Source: Entoloma clypeatum (taxonomy: Eukaryota; Basidiomycota; Agaricomycetes; Agaricales; Entolomataceae). From it: a stretch of 64,000 bases of DNA. Below the pieces are notes generated by a model. That model was not told the DNA's origin and did not search any database. It worked only from the letters and a program-made list of their open reading frames with translations. Position numbers and translations under genes: made by a program. This document shows positions 19,856-31,357 of the stretch, one piece after another. How positions within the stretch are numbered: position 1 is the first letter of the stretch; the number at the start of each line of letters is the position of its first letter. The stretch is taken from contig OY751495.1 in the NCBI GenBank assembly GCA_963565915.1, positions 2,418,001 to 2,482,000 on the forward strand. Reading direction: 5' to 3'.

Positions 19856-20237
19856 TGTTATGGACTCTATGGTATGCAGACCACGTCATCTCTTTTACTT
19901 ATCATCCCAACTCGGCACCCTCTTATGAATACACTATGTCTCATAGCTACTTTCATTTCCTTAGATTTCCAGTATGACTCAGTCCGCAGTAGCCTTACTC
20001 AGCTCCACAGCAGTAACCTTACTCAGCTCCGCAGTAGTATTACTCAGTCTGCAGTCATCTTACTCATGCGCACTGCCTTCTGCAGTTACTGACTCATTCG
20101 CTACCACTCATAGTCAGTACTATATAAACCTCATGTACCATAGCTACATTCCTTAGATTTAGCAATCAGATTGCTCTTCACCTTTCCACTTCCTGCATAC
20201 TCTGCCCGAACCTTGGAACAGTTTGTTAAGCATAACA
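19856..20237 (+). repeat. Family A LTR, 3' LTR
   Basis: A 382-bp partner of 925-1306. The base sequence after it (TAGAT) does not repeat CAGTG from the 5' side, so the outer flanks of this LTR pair do not match. It abuts a broken family B LTR. Confidence 0.9.
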
Positions 20238-21166
20238 TAGATGCTGCACAGGAGCTAAATAAGCCATTGGTTAGATAAATGTTTCAAGGGGAGGCTGTGG
20301 CATAAGAGTCAGAGATAACAAGTGAAAATGTGTCTACAAGGGGAATAGTCTGAGTTATTGTGAGTCATAGCGCTGATAGAGGGGACACGTGTCCCAGGGT
20401 CGTCGGAGTTAAGTGAAATGGGGTTGGATAGGGATCGAGGGTCAAGAGGTCATGTGAAGGTGTGTAGAAAGAGGGTGAAAATGTCTAACATTACCCCCCG
20501 TTTATGCTTGAAGTCACCGGCTTCAATGTTTTCAAGTCGCCATGTTATGCACGGCGTTGTTGTCAAATTCGTATGGCTCACCTTCGAGCTCTGCATAGCC
20601 AGAGCCAAGACATTCATTGTTGTAATGTCCAGGCACTTTCTTTCCGCATTTTTCACACAAAAAGAGTACGCACTGACACTCAATGTGTCCTCCAGCTCTG
20701 CAGATACTGCATCAGCGTCCTTTGTCAATGTGTGGCCATCCTGCAGGACGGCGCCAAGGTCCGCTTGGGGAGTGAGCGTGCCCATGTGGGTCAATTTTGT
20801 AACCAACACAGTCGGGTTCGTTGGTGAGGTTGATGGGGGTCTGTGATGAGGAACCATGTCCTAACAGAATAGACATGATTGTGCACATGGTTTTTCTTCT
20901 GGAGTGTTTGACAACTCCATAGGACTTCTTCTTTCCTCTGACATATCAGAAAGGCTTTGGTCGCTGGTCAAGGGCGACGTGGATTCGGTGGGGGATGGGG
21001 TGGTTTGGGTGTCAGGGTTTCTGATGACAAATGGGATGGGGTCGGGGACAGGAGTCTGTTCTGGGGTGGTGGATGGCTCAGGGAGGGGAGTGGTTAGGAT
21101 GGGGTTTTCTATGGATGGGTCAAGGAGTGTGATGTCGGGGGTATTTGTGCAGTTGTTGAACAACCA
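20238..21166 (-). mobile_element. Family B 3'-end fragment
   Basis: Reads on the minus strand as the tail of ORF X (21166-20861), ORF Y (20876-20491, one stop), and the first part of a family B LTR (20490-20238), truncated at 20238 by the family A LTR. It shows an independent, diverged copy of the accessory ORFs. About 45 bp of unassigned AT-rich sequence follows, to 21212. Confidence 0.82.
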
Positions 21167-21212
21167 TAGAACTACTTCTACTTACAAAGTCAATTTATAA
21201 AAAATAATTCTG

Positions 21213-21454
21213 CCCTCTTATGAATACACTATGTCTAATAGCTACTTTCATTTCCTTAGATTTCCAGTATGACTCAGTCCGCAGTAGCCTTACTCAGCTC
21301 CGCAGCAGTAACCTTACTCAGCTCTGCAGTAGTATTACTCAGTCTGCAGTCATCTTACTCATGCGCACTGCCTTCTGCAGTTACTGACTCATTCGCTACC
21401 ACTCATAGTCAGTACTATATAAACCTCATGTACCATAGCTACACTCCTTAGATT
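21213..21454 (+). repeat. Third family A LTR, first part (5' truncated)
   Basis: Lacks the first roughly 60 bp of the LTR, then follows the family A sequence to AGATT at 21454. There the copia element is inserted. The LTR continues at 27298-27375 after the duplicate and ends at the CAGTG target duplication. Confidence 0.82.
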
Positions 21455-21765
21455 TGTTGAAACTTTTCCATCATGTAGATTAGATTAGATTAAATTACAT
21501 CACATGACCATTTACACATCTTCGATTACATACTTATTTGGTTGGTACAAACAGTAGTACGGTATAAAAGACCAGGAAACTGTCAATACCAACAAGTTGT
21601 CTTTTGACTCTTAACCAGCTCCATCGCTCTTACCAGCCTCAACCGCTCTCACCAGCCTCATCCTCTCCAAACCATGTAAGTGACTAGAACGGTAGAGTAG
21701 AGTACTTCCACTGTAGCTGTGTTGCTCAGTACATCTGCGGCTAGCGCCCAGGTGGAACTTCAACA
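21455..21765 (+). repeat. Copia 5' LTR
   Basis: 311 bp. Contains a TATAAAAGACC box near 21563. It matches 26982-27292 closely; the visible differences are few (for example CATGTAG versus CACATAG). Confidence 0.92.
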
Positions 21766-21779
21766 GGTTATGGGCCCCG
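21766..21779 (+). other. Copia primer binding site
   Basis: GGTTATGGGCCCCG directly follows the LTR. GGGCCCATAACC is the anticodon region of eukaryotic initiator tRNA-Met, so a half-tRNA primer is likely (established for Drosophila copia). Confidence 0.7.
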
Positions 21780-22133
21780 GATAGCAGAGGGACTTGGGAA
21801 CGCTGGCAACAGCAAGTACCTGCCCACTCTACCCTGGTTGGCAAAGAACCGATCGAAAGATCTAGGTTCTGAGTCTTACTTCTTCACACATGAACCTGGG
21901 AACGTCATTACAACAAGTACCTGTCATGAAGCGTCCCTAAGGGGATTGACTTAGTACACATCATGTGGAAACGTTGATCGTACCTCACACACTTCTGACA
22001 AAAAGGGCTTTTCCCACAACCGCTATTCCTAAAGGGAATATGTTATGAGGAATCATTTATTTGTTTTCTCTAAAAATCAAATTCATAAAAAGAACATCAC
22101 TGATTGGGAGAACTCCTTTTAGATTCATTAAAA

Positions 22134-23393
22134 ATGTCTACCTCTCGCTCCGCCCTTGACTCCATTGTCGTCTTCAACGGCATCGACTATCAAAGTTGGG
22201 CCGAAAAAATGAAGTCGTACCTTCTCCATCAAGGAGTATGGCGCCTCGTATCCGGCAACATTGAGCGCCCCGACATTGCGGACTTCACCGTCACGGTCTC
22301 CACTCCTGCCTCTGCCACCTCGACGTCTGCGACCCAGCCTCCGGTCATCACCACCACCGTCAACCAGCCCGCCTTCCACAAAGAAAGGAAGACCTGGATC
22401 AGGGACGACGACATGGCCCTCGGTTCCATCTGCCTCAAGGTCTCCGAAGCCATCAGGAGACACATCAAAGACGCCAAGACCTCGAAGGAAGCCTGGACAT
22501 CGTTAAAGGACGCATATTCGAAGGTCTCCCCTGCCACCATTTTCAGCGACTTCAAAGCCGCCGCCTCCTTCAAGCTGTCGGGTCGCGACCCCGTACCGGA
22601 AATCGAACGCCTTGGGTCACTCTTCGCTCGGCTTAGCGACGCGAAATTCATTGTGCCTGATCTCATGCAGGCTATGATCCTGGCAAGTGCCATTCCTGAC
22701 GCTTGGTCGTCCCTCTCCACCGCCCTCTTCCAGGTCTACGATGCCGACGACTTCACATGGCAGGCCATCACCGACAGCATCGTCTCAGAGTACCGACGCA
22801 AGTATGTGATTGGGTCTACTCAGGCGTCCAACGAGCAGGCCCGGAAAATCTCCGGGACTAAGCGAAAGGGGCAAGACCCCAAATGGGAAAAGCAAACAGC
22901 GCCGAGTACCTTGCGTAACAACACTGACGAGCAGACTAACTTGACCGACCCAAGTACCGCTTCTGAAAAGAAGAAGGGAAAAGGACGCTGGCGCAACCAG
23001 AAGAAACGGGCCAACAACGCAGAAAACGACTCTGACCAAGCTGAGGAGATGGTCGAGTTCATCACACCGGCCATTGAGCAACCCCCTCGTTATCCTGCTC
23101 CCTGTCCCCTTCCTCCTCGCCAATGTGCCCCTGCCTTCACCACTGTAACGGGCCGCGGGAAAACTACAAGTACCACGCAGCCTGAGTCGGAAAGAATGCA
23201 GTCACTCCTGCAACGCATGAACCCGCCTCCCTCTCAGTACACCGGGCTTCCTTCCGGAAAGCTGTCAGCGTGGAAAAAGAACAAGAAGGTTGCCCGAGAA
23301 ATCGGCGCACGACCCTCTGGATCGAACCTCCATATCTTAGATACCATCATTCCTGACATCGACGGTCAAGCGATTCGTCCAAACTGCAGCTAA
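22134..23393 (+). pseudogene. Copia gag
   Basis: ATG 22134 opens a Ty1/copia Gag with FNGIDYQSWAEKMKSYLLHQ and GVWRLVSG near the N-terminus, typical of the copia Gag head domain. Lys/Gln-rich tracts follow in the second half. It stops at TAA 23391, while the other frame is already coding there (FVQTAAKGKKLEILGVGAV), so a frameshift lies between about 23340 and 23390. The protease active site (D-S/T-G) expected here is not visible, and I take it as lost. Confidence 0.85.
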
Positions 23394-24966
23394 AGGGAAG
23401 AAACTGGAAATACTCGGAGTTGGGGCCGTTCCAGTATGGCACACCCTAAATGGGGAAGTTAAAACCCATCTTCTCAGACCGGTGTTCTACATCCCGGACA
23501 TGGACACATGTCTATTGTCCCTAGGCGTCTTCCTTTACCATGGTTACAAAGTAGACGGGACTTGTGGAAAAATCAACAGCTCCAAAGGGCTGAGCAAAAT
23601 CCAGTTTTCGCCCCACATCCTTGGTCAAACCATTTACTGGTTAGACACTGAAATACGCTATGACCAGATCCATGTGATCTCAAGTGAAATCACTGTCGAA
23701 ACATGGCACAAGCGCCTTGGTCACCCAAATGATCAAGCACTCCGAAAGATTCCCACCAGTACCAAAGGGGTACCTGAGACACTAGTACGTGAGAAATCAC
23801 AGGAAAATTGCACAGGGTGCCTCAAAGGGAAAATGCCGAATCAGTCATATCCCAATTCGATGACAAGGGCAACAAAAACCTTTGATCTGATCCATTCTGA
23901 TCTCAAACAGATATCCACGGCATCATACCACAAATATAAATATTTCCTTACGTTTTTGGATGACTTTTCATCCCATGTCTGGGTCGTCTTGCTTAGGAAG
24001 AAGTCAGATGCCGTCACGTACAACAATTCCTTGCGATGATCCAGAATCAATTCGCCGCCACCCCTAAGAAATGGCAAGTTGATGGAGGTGGAGAGTTTAA
24101 CGAATACAAGGATATACTTGCCGATCATGGAATTCTGGTCAACATCACGCTCCCGTATCAGCACCAGCAGAACGGTAGAGCAGAACAGATAAATCGAACC
24201 CTGTGGGAGAAATCTCAGGCCTTGCGCTTCGACGCGTGCTTACCCCCTATGTGGTGGGAATTCTGTTTGGAACATGCAGCTTTTCTCTACAACAGAACCC
24301 CCATGCAGCATCTCGAATGGAATACCCCTTACTTCAGGGTGACTAATGAGATCCCCGACATGTCAAGTGTCAGAGTATTCGGATGCCAGGCATATGTATA
24401 TATCCCAAAAGAGAAACGGAAAAACTCCCTGGAATCCAGATCACGATTGATGATTTATCTCGGATCAAAGCCAGGGGTCAAAGGATACCGTTTCATGGAT
24501 CCTGAGACTAATACAATTTTCATGGGTGGGAAAGCGATCTTTGATGAAAGCAAGTACCCTAGATGCCACATCGACCCTTTGCCAGAAAACCATCCAGAAA
24601 TGGAAAACCCAGAACCGGCTGATGAGTTTGAGGATCTCATCCCCGGAAATGATGACAATGACAGTCATAACGAAATACCTCACGACCCTGTTCCTACTGG
24701 ACAGGATCACCCTGAATCAGATGATGATTTGCCACGAAGCGAGCCCAATGACGAGCCACGAGTACCCACTCCGGAACCCGAACAAGTACCAGATCGACCG
24801 ATCAGGGAACGTCGAGTTCGGAAAATGCCAGGTAGCATCTATGGGGAAGACACCCCTGCTTCTGATCTTGAAAAAATGGATCGGAGACGCAGATTAGGCA
24901 GTCAATCGGCATGGATGAATGATCTCCTAATGGAGGCAATCTCTATCCAAGTGGGCATCATTGAAA
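23394..24966 (+). pseudogene. Copia protease tail and integrase, frameshifted
   Basis: A pre-integrase region with WHKRLGHPNDQAL and CTGCLKGK (23703-23830) is followed by the integrase core: first Asp in LIHSDLKQ, second in VDGGGEF, Glu in NGRAEQINR. A frameshift at about 24036 separates the first Asp from the rest. The downstream part is acidic and Pro-rich up to the solo LTR at 24967. Without that LTR and one TGAAA copy (393 bp in all), the frame reads on into the RT part. Confidence 0.88.
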
Positions 24967-25354
24967 TGTTATGCTTAACAAACCGTTCCAAGGTTCGGGC
25001 AGAGTATGCAGGAAGTGGAAAGGCGAAGAGCAAAGTGATTGCTAAATCTAAGGAATGTAGCTATGGTACATGGGGTTTATATAGTACTGGCTACGAGCGG
25101 TAGCGAGTGAGTCAGTAGCTGCGGAAGGCAGTGCGGATGAGTCAGTAACTGCGGAAAGGCAGTGCGAAGTGAGTCAGATGACTGCGGACTGAGTAATCCC
25201 TACTGCGGAGTGCGAGTCAGCGCGGGAGCGAAGTATACTAAAGGAGAATGGTAGAGTAAAGGTAAATGAATAAGTGGTCCGATGAGTCAAAGAAATAACG
25301 AAGGTACAATGCAAGGGAAAAGTGCGTAACATACAAACCGGTAAGTCCGTAACA
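24967..25354 (-). repeat. Solo family A LTR inside the copia pol
   Basis: 388 bp, inverted (TGTTATGC to CCGTAACA), flanked by TGAAA at 24962-24966 and 25355-25359. It must post-date the copia insertion. Four perfect TGAGTCA words lie at 25108, 25138, 25170 and 25283, the first three about 31 bp apart. Confidence 0.95.
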
Positions 25355-25358
25355 TGAA

Positions 25359-26900
25359 ATGTCACACAAAGACATATACTCTCTTCCAAACAAAGAAGAT
25401 TGGTATGCGGCAGAACGAAAAGAGCTAGACATGCTCAAAAGCCGTGGGGTGATCATGGAGTTAGTACCCCTACCTACAGGGAGGAAAGCTCTAAGGAACA
25501 AATGGGTTTACAACGAAAAATCTGACGGGTGTCTGAAAGCGCGCCTGGTTGCAAAAGGCTTCTCACAGGTAGAAGGGATCAACTTTGATCAAATCTTCTC
25601 ACCAGTAGTGAGGTACGAGACTGTCCAGTTGATTCTGGCATTGACAGCCCTTGAAGGGTGGTTCATGACACTCTTGGACGTCTCAGCAGCCTTCCTCTAT
25701 GGAACACTCTGTGAGGTAATTTACATGCGACAACCTGAGGGTTACATAGTAAAAGGGAAAGAACACCTCGTGTACCGACTATACAAAGCCCTATATGGAC
25801 TCAAGCAGGCCGCATTAGCCTGGTGGAGGGAACTCAATTCCTCCATGAAAAAGCTCGGCTTTGTCCGGCTTCACTCCGATGCGGGAGTTTTCATTCACAC
25901 AAGTACCAATGGGGAAACTGTAATCGCCGTCATTTATGTCGATGACTCTGCTTTTCTCGGCACAAACCGGGAATACACGCTAGAAAAGAAGAAGGCCTTC
26001 ATGACAACATGGGAATGTAGGGACCTAGGCCATCTAGTCTCTGATGGGGAACCAAAAGAATTTCTCTCTATCCAAATAAGGCAACGTGGGAAGAGGATCT
26101 TCATTGATCAAGTACCCTACCTTGAGAAAATTCTCGCACGAATGGGGATGAGCGAATCTAATGCCACCCATACCCCACTCCCGATGGGCTACAAACCCAT
26201 GAAGTCTGAAGATGAACCCAATGCGGAACTCAGATCCAAGTACCAATCCGTCATCGGATCATTATTGTACTTAATGATCGGGACAAGACCCGACATTTGT
26301 TTCGCCGTGATCAAAATGTCCCAATTCTCCGCAAACCCTACCAGACGCCATTTAGAAGTGGCTAGGGACATTTGCAGGTATTTGAGGGCAACGAAAAATT
26401 ACGCGATCATGTACGATGGTGATTCTGGGAAAGGAATCTACGCATTCACAGACTCTGATTGGGCGTCAGACGAAAACACCAGGAAGTCCACCACTGGTTA
26501 CTTCGTATCGCTGGCATCTGGAGCAGTAACATGGGTTTCATCGGCGCAAAAAACCATTGCCCTCTCTTCCATGGAAGCAGAATACATGGTGCTATCAGAT
26601 TGCAGTTGCGCAGTGACATGGCTTAGAAGCATGCTTGCCGAACTTGGGATGCAGATCAGATCAATCCCGATCTATGGAGATAACAATGGCTCCGTCTTTA
26701 TTGCATCCAACCCTGTAACTGAAAAGCGGTCCAAGCACATCAACATGTTATTCCACTTCGTCAGAGAAAAAGTATCCGAAGGCATCATCATGGTTGAATT
26801 CATCGAAGGAGTGAATAACCCTGCAGACCTTTTAACTAAGAATCTGGGGAAGGTCCTCTTTAGCAAGTTTATCCCGTACTTTGGATTACTTAAAAATTAG
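25359..26900 (+). pseudogene. Copia reverse transcriptase and RNase H
   Basis: Open over about 513 codons. The RT begins after ALRNKWVYNEK, with LVAKGFSQVEGINFDQIFSP and the catalytic IYVDDSAFLG (near 25938), then TRPDICFAV. RNase H shows AFTDSDWASDENTRKSTTGY and ALSSMEAEYMVLSD with its acidic residues in place. The domain itself looks intact but is cut off from integrase by the solo LTR. Confidence 0.92.
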
Positions 26901-26961
26901 ATGAAGAAAGAGTACCTATATGGGAAAAAGTAAGATGTATTTAGAAGTATGTACTAAATAT

Positions 26962-26979
26962 GGGGGGGGGGGGGGGGGG
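26962..26979 (+). other. Poly-G polypurine tract of the copia element
   Basis: A run of 18 G two bases upstream of the 3' LTR (26982), where a copia polypurine tract is expected. The uninterrupted G run is unusual and may be expanded or miscounted in the assembly. Confidence 0.6.
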
Positions 26980-26981
26980 TG

Positions 26982-27292
26982 TGTTGAAACTTTTCCATCA
27001 CATAGATTAGATTAGATTAGATTACATCACGTGACCATTTACACATCTTTGATTACATACTTATTTGGTTGGTACAAACAGTAGTACGGTATAAAAGACC
27101 AGGAAACTGTCAATACCAACAAGTTGTCTTTTGACTCTTAACCAGCTCCATCGCTCTTACCAGCCTCAACCGCTCTCACCAGCCTCACCCTCTCCAAACC
27201 ATGTAAGTGACTAGAACGGTAGAGTAGAGTACTTCCACTGTAGCTGTGTTGCTCAGTACATCTGCGGCTAGCGCCCAGGTGGAACTTCAACA
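26982..27292 (+). repeat. Copia 3' LTR
   Basis: 311 bp, partner of 21455-21765, followed by the AGATT duplicate and the rest of the interrupted family A LTR (to 27375). Confidence 0.92.
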
Positions 27293-27380
27293 AGATTTAG
27301 CAATCATATTGCTCTTTGCCTTTCCACTTCCTGCATACTCTGCCCAAACCTTGGAATGGTTTGTTAAGCATAACACAGTG

Positions 27381-27550
27381 CGAGCAAGAGTTCTTCAAGT
27401 AATGGCAAAAAGTTGCCTGGTCATGCCAAAGAAGAGTCTGTAATAGCACAATTGCAAAGCAAAGATCCATTTGAAATAGCATCTGCTAAACGAGGGATGG
27501 ATATGGATGCAGAGGATGCTGCGGCTAAAAAGAAACATAAACGTGGATGA
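27381..27550 (+). pseudogene. 3' part of the short ORF split by the cluster
   Basis: Continues the frame of 882-924 after the CAGTG duplicate and ends at TGA 27548-27550. The end is Lys-rich (AEDAAAKKKHKRG), like a nuclear localisation signal. The segment KLPGHAKEESVIAQLQSKDP precedes it. No family is recognised. Confidence 0.35.
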
Positions 27551-29890
27551 AAACTGGTTTAGAACATTCAAAGCCTATGTTGGACAAAGAATGTCTCGAG
27601 TATGGTACAAAATGAAATAAAATAAGCAAATTGTCGAGTGTGTGCCAATATCGCCTTGAGACCGTCTTTGTAGCCTTTGCACCTTCCTGAACCATAATGT
27701 CAATAAAGTGTACATCGACTCAGACAAGCCTGGGATGGGGAAGAGATATGTATAGCAGTAGAGGTGAATTGTGGGGCTCACAGGGGCTATTGAAGAGCAA
27801 AGCTATCAGCGGCATCATGGTTATAAGCAAAAAGAGAAGAGCATGTCTAAAGCTGTTGCATGTTTGCCTGAACACATCACATTATGGTCAAATCCGAGTC
27901 TAATCTCATCAGCAGCAGTGTGAGCCAAGTGTTGTGACTTTGAAAGAAACCAATCCCATGTCAACCACCCAAAATGGAGAGAACATCTCAACCTTGAATG
28001 AACTCGTTGATGCCCTGAAGATGCATGAATCTGGTATAAAATAATAGATAGATGCTTACTTTGGGTTTGTAAACACACCCATACCAGGTCATATCTTGAG
28101 TAATGCAGGGGTCTTTAACATCTGTAAACGTGGCCTGGTGGGAGGAATTAGCCGTGATGGTGGATATCTAGAAGTTGAGGGGCCTTTGAATATAAAAAAG
28201 AAAGATAGACTGCCTCAATGTGCACAATGTGAAGATGTTGCAGTTGACCTGTCTGGAGTTTTAAGAGGAGAGGAAAGGAGTTAGAATGTCGATGCAAGGG
28301 ATGCCTTGGCTATGTTGTTGAAAACCCACTCTCAAAATAGGACATGGTGGTCTCGCAAATGCCAGTTGTTGGACACTGTTTGCCATCACTTGCTAAGACT
28401 GCAGCATGTTACATTGGTGAATGTCGGGCTGTTACCATGGTGAGATTTCATGTCCAAGCATGAGCCAAAAAAAAAAGGGCAACATGTTGGTACAAAAACT
28501 CACAGTGCTGGAACCGGAGCTGCTGGAGTCAGAATCTGAGCTGGAGCTAGAAGACTCAGATGAAGAGCTAGACTTGGATGCTGATGATGGCCTAGTTTGT
28601 CAATTTGAGTTCAGCCAATACTCAGCTTTGATATCAACAGGAGATGAACCTTTGAGTTCGCTTGCAGGACAAGTCTCCCTTCTCCTTGAGCTCTTTCAGC
28701 CTCTCTTTCTCTTTCGATTCAAGTATTTTATTCGCCATGCCAGCCCTGTGGTTTGGATCCTGAATCAGACATTGGGGGTAGAGGGAAAATGGTGAGAGAA
28801 ACCATGTACTGTGTCTTGAATTCATCTGGCACCTCGACCGAGGGCTTTTCATTGGCCTTCAATTTGGCGGGCACTCGTGGATTTTCCAGCTGCTGGGTGT
28901 GTGAGGGACGCGAGACATATGGCCATGTTGATTCACATTCAAAGATGAACTGACCTGCATTTATCAAGTTCTTTTAGCAGGAACAAAAATGACATCAAGG
29001 ACAGTAGCTACTGTACCTGTTCCAAGACATTTCTGACAGACGGTTGAGGGCGCTCCCCAAAGATGGTTGGCAGACCGACCATGCGGTGCATATTTTGGGA
29101 TCACACCTGGGAGGATAGTGGGAATGCTCAGCGCCAGAACTTGGCACGTGAAGGTTGTTGGTGTCAACGAACTGGATGAGATGGAGCTTGAATTGGGCGT
29201 ATCTGGGGCTCGCGTAAGTGCCAGTGTAGGAAGTGAATTTGAGTGACGGGAGGGCGGGGTTGGCTGAGCGCAAGGTTGTTGCAATGGGGAGAGTGAGGCA
29301 GCATTGGAGGAATCTGTGTGTCGTCAGTATAGTTGATGTAGGAGGAAGAGAGTGCAAAGCTGGAGTTCCAGTCGATTGGTGTGAGGCCAAGGGCCCTGTC
29401 CATGATGTAGTATTTGAGAGGTTGTGTAGCTGTAGTTATAGTTGTTAGTGAGGACCGCAACACCAAAGTTGCTGTTTGGCAGCCGGCTGATGCCGACATG
29501 TATTAAGCAATATTATTTACTATTAACATTTTTTGGTTTCGTGTACGAAACCAACTAAGATGCTTTTGAGGTGTTTTTTGGGTAAACTTTTTCTACAATG
29601 AACTACATGGGTTGTACATGTCAATCCAGCCCAACCGTCCAAATACATGTCCTGATTTACCGTACCTCTTAACCTGCAAAAAAAAGGCAAGACTCAATGC
29701 ACCACTATGAAAGTAGAAAAATGAAAAAAATAATAATAATAAACTAAACGCTACCGACTACACAATTGAACAAACATGAAAGTTTGTACTGCTGGCCACA
29801 CAGGTACATTCGCTCTTGCAAAATTCCGAAAATTCTGTGATATGCCAGTTAGATCTACAGTTTTAAACATTGATGTTTTAAGTAAATCAA
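27551..29890. other. Host-like DNA with coding-like minus-strand remnants
   Basis: No gene can be modelled with confidence. On the minus strand, 28967-28730 reads well (for example SVEVPDEFKTQYMVSLTIFP), followed downstream by a Ser-rich stretch around 28590-28500. A second coding-like run lies at about 29499-28995, with frame changes that could be introns or decay. None matches a family I recognise. Confidence 0.3.
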
Positions 29891-30224
29891 TTACATATGT
29901 TGAAATGCTACCCACAATTCATAAGCACCAATGATGCCCATTTTGTCCATAGTACGCAGATAATATGCTGCTTTAATACTGAATTCCATGTTTGACACGA
30001 AAGGCTTTGGAAGTGAATCGTGCATAATCGAAGCAAACCACATCTCGGGGAGCAAGTCTTCTGAATTGCAGTGCAGATTGAATGAACCTGTCGCAAACAT
30101 ATCTGTGTCTGATTCATGAAGACCGAGACAACTGATATCCAGTTTGATAATCCAACTGTGGCGATCAGTGACCCATCGCTTGCCATAATGAATAGAAGCT
30201 GATTCGTCAACTTGCTGTTCCGGG

Positions 30225-30723
30225 TAGTGTTTGAAAGTCCAGTCCAGTCCAGTTTTTTGCCCAAAAAATTAAGAACCTAGAACCAAGACTGGTTGAGTGG
30301 TTTCTCCAAAATACTGAAACCAGGACTGGACTGGTCAAAGACTGGTGAATCAGTCTTTCCTTTCTCAAAAAAGTAAACCAGGACTGGTTCGAACTGGTTT
30401 AAACTGATTATTATCCAATTTATTAAAACTGTTTCAAAGTATCATTTATAACACATTTCAAAACATTTTATAGAAGCTTTGATGAACAAAATCTATGTGA
30501 ACCTATATGAACCTGTGTGAACCTATGACCAGTTTACATTTTTTGAGTCTCAAATCAAGACTGGTGTTGAACCAGTCTTCTTTTTTTCCAAAATTTGAAG
30601 AACCTGAGACTGGTCAATCCTCAAAAATCTGAAACTTGAGACTGCAGTCCAGTCTCTCACCAGTCTTTACCAGTCTGGTTCCAGTCCAGTTCTAGGTCTT
30701 TGAGACTGGACTTCAAAACACTA
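30225..30723. mobile_element. hAT-type MITE, copy 2
   Basis: 499 bp, near-identical to 325-823. The flanks GTTCCGGG (30217-30224) and GTTCCAGG (30724-30731) match at 7 of 8 bases, the 8-bp duplication size of hAT elements. Confidence 0.88.
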
Positions 30724-30813
30724 GTTCCAGGCTTATTGTATCAATAAAATCCCACCCACAACTGATGTATTTTTCAACAGCATGTTGGTGCCTCTGCTGA
30801 TGCCATATACCCG

Positions 30814-31357
30814 TGTCATAACCATACGATTCATATCCGACTTATCTGACGACTCCGATGATTCATCTGATCCGACATCCGCTCCGACGACATTCTATTT
30901 ATATTTGATTATACTTCTACTATGTAACATCTCAACCATACTTACAAGTAGACATATGTTGTTCACTTTTCATTTGCTACTCTCCGTACTCTGAATGTTC
31001 CAATGGTCAACTCCGATATCTGCACATCACTTATAGTAATGCTGATCTTTCTAGTCTACTATAAATAGTGTACCAAACCTGTCATAGCACCTCAGTTCAA
31101 ATATCATATGTTACACCTCATTCACATCCGTCTCTACTTGCCTTTGAGCATTCTCTCCGTCACCTCCGCTCTTCCGCTCATCCGCTTATCTGACATCCAT
31201 CAATCCAAAATTGAGGACCACATCAAAGAGTGGGGTACAATGCACAAGTTGAAGCCAGGTCCTTTCTGCCAACATCGTACTTATCGCATCCACTCCTCTG
31301 CTCCTCTGCTCTGACTCGTCCGATGTTTTCCGATGTTGAGAAAAATGCTACGTGACA
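30814..31357 (+). repeat. Solo LTR D
   Basis: 544 bp starting TGTCATAACC and ending CTACGTGACA, with flanks ACCCG (30809-30813) and ACCTG (31358-31362) matching at 4 of 5. Contains a TATAAATA box near 31067 and many TCCG words. No internal retroelement sequence is nearby, so I call it a solo LTR of a fourth family. Confidence 0.75.

Larger units (their letters stand above)
21455..27292 (+). mobile_element. Ty1/copia element, defective
   Basis: Two 311-bp LTRs (21455-21765 and 26982-27292) starting TGTTGAAACTTTTCC and ending ACTTCAACA, with the 5-bp duplicate AGATT at 21450-21454 and 27293-27297. The primer site GGTTATGGGCCC at 21766 fits the half-molecule initiator tRNA-Met priming known for copia. 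The coding order gag, (protease), integrase, RT, RNase H is that of Ty1/copia. It is broken by frameshifts near 23390 and 24036 and by a solo family A LTR. Confidence 0.95.
925..27375. mobile_element. Nested LTR-retrotransposon cluster inserted at CAGTG
   Basis: The cluster begins with a family A LTR (TGTTACGG at 925) and ends with the end of another family A LTR (GCATAACA at 27375). It is flanked by CAGTG at 920-924 and again at 27376-27380. The matching 5-bp duplicate indicates that everything between derives from one original insertion into host DNA followed by later nested insertions and a rearrangement. Individual elements are described separately. Confidence 0.8.

Noticed and set aside
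26962..26979. Poly-G run as a telomere or assembly gap mark
   Set aside because: Its place directly before the copia 3' LTR explains it as a polypurine tract.
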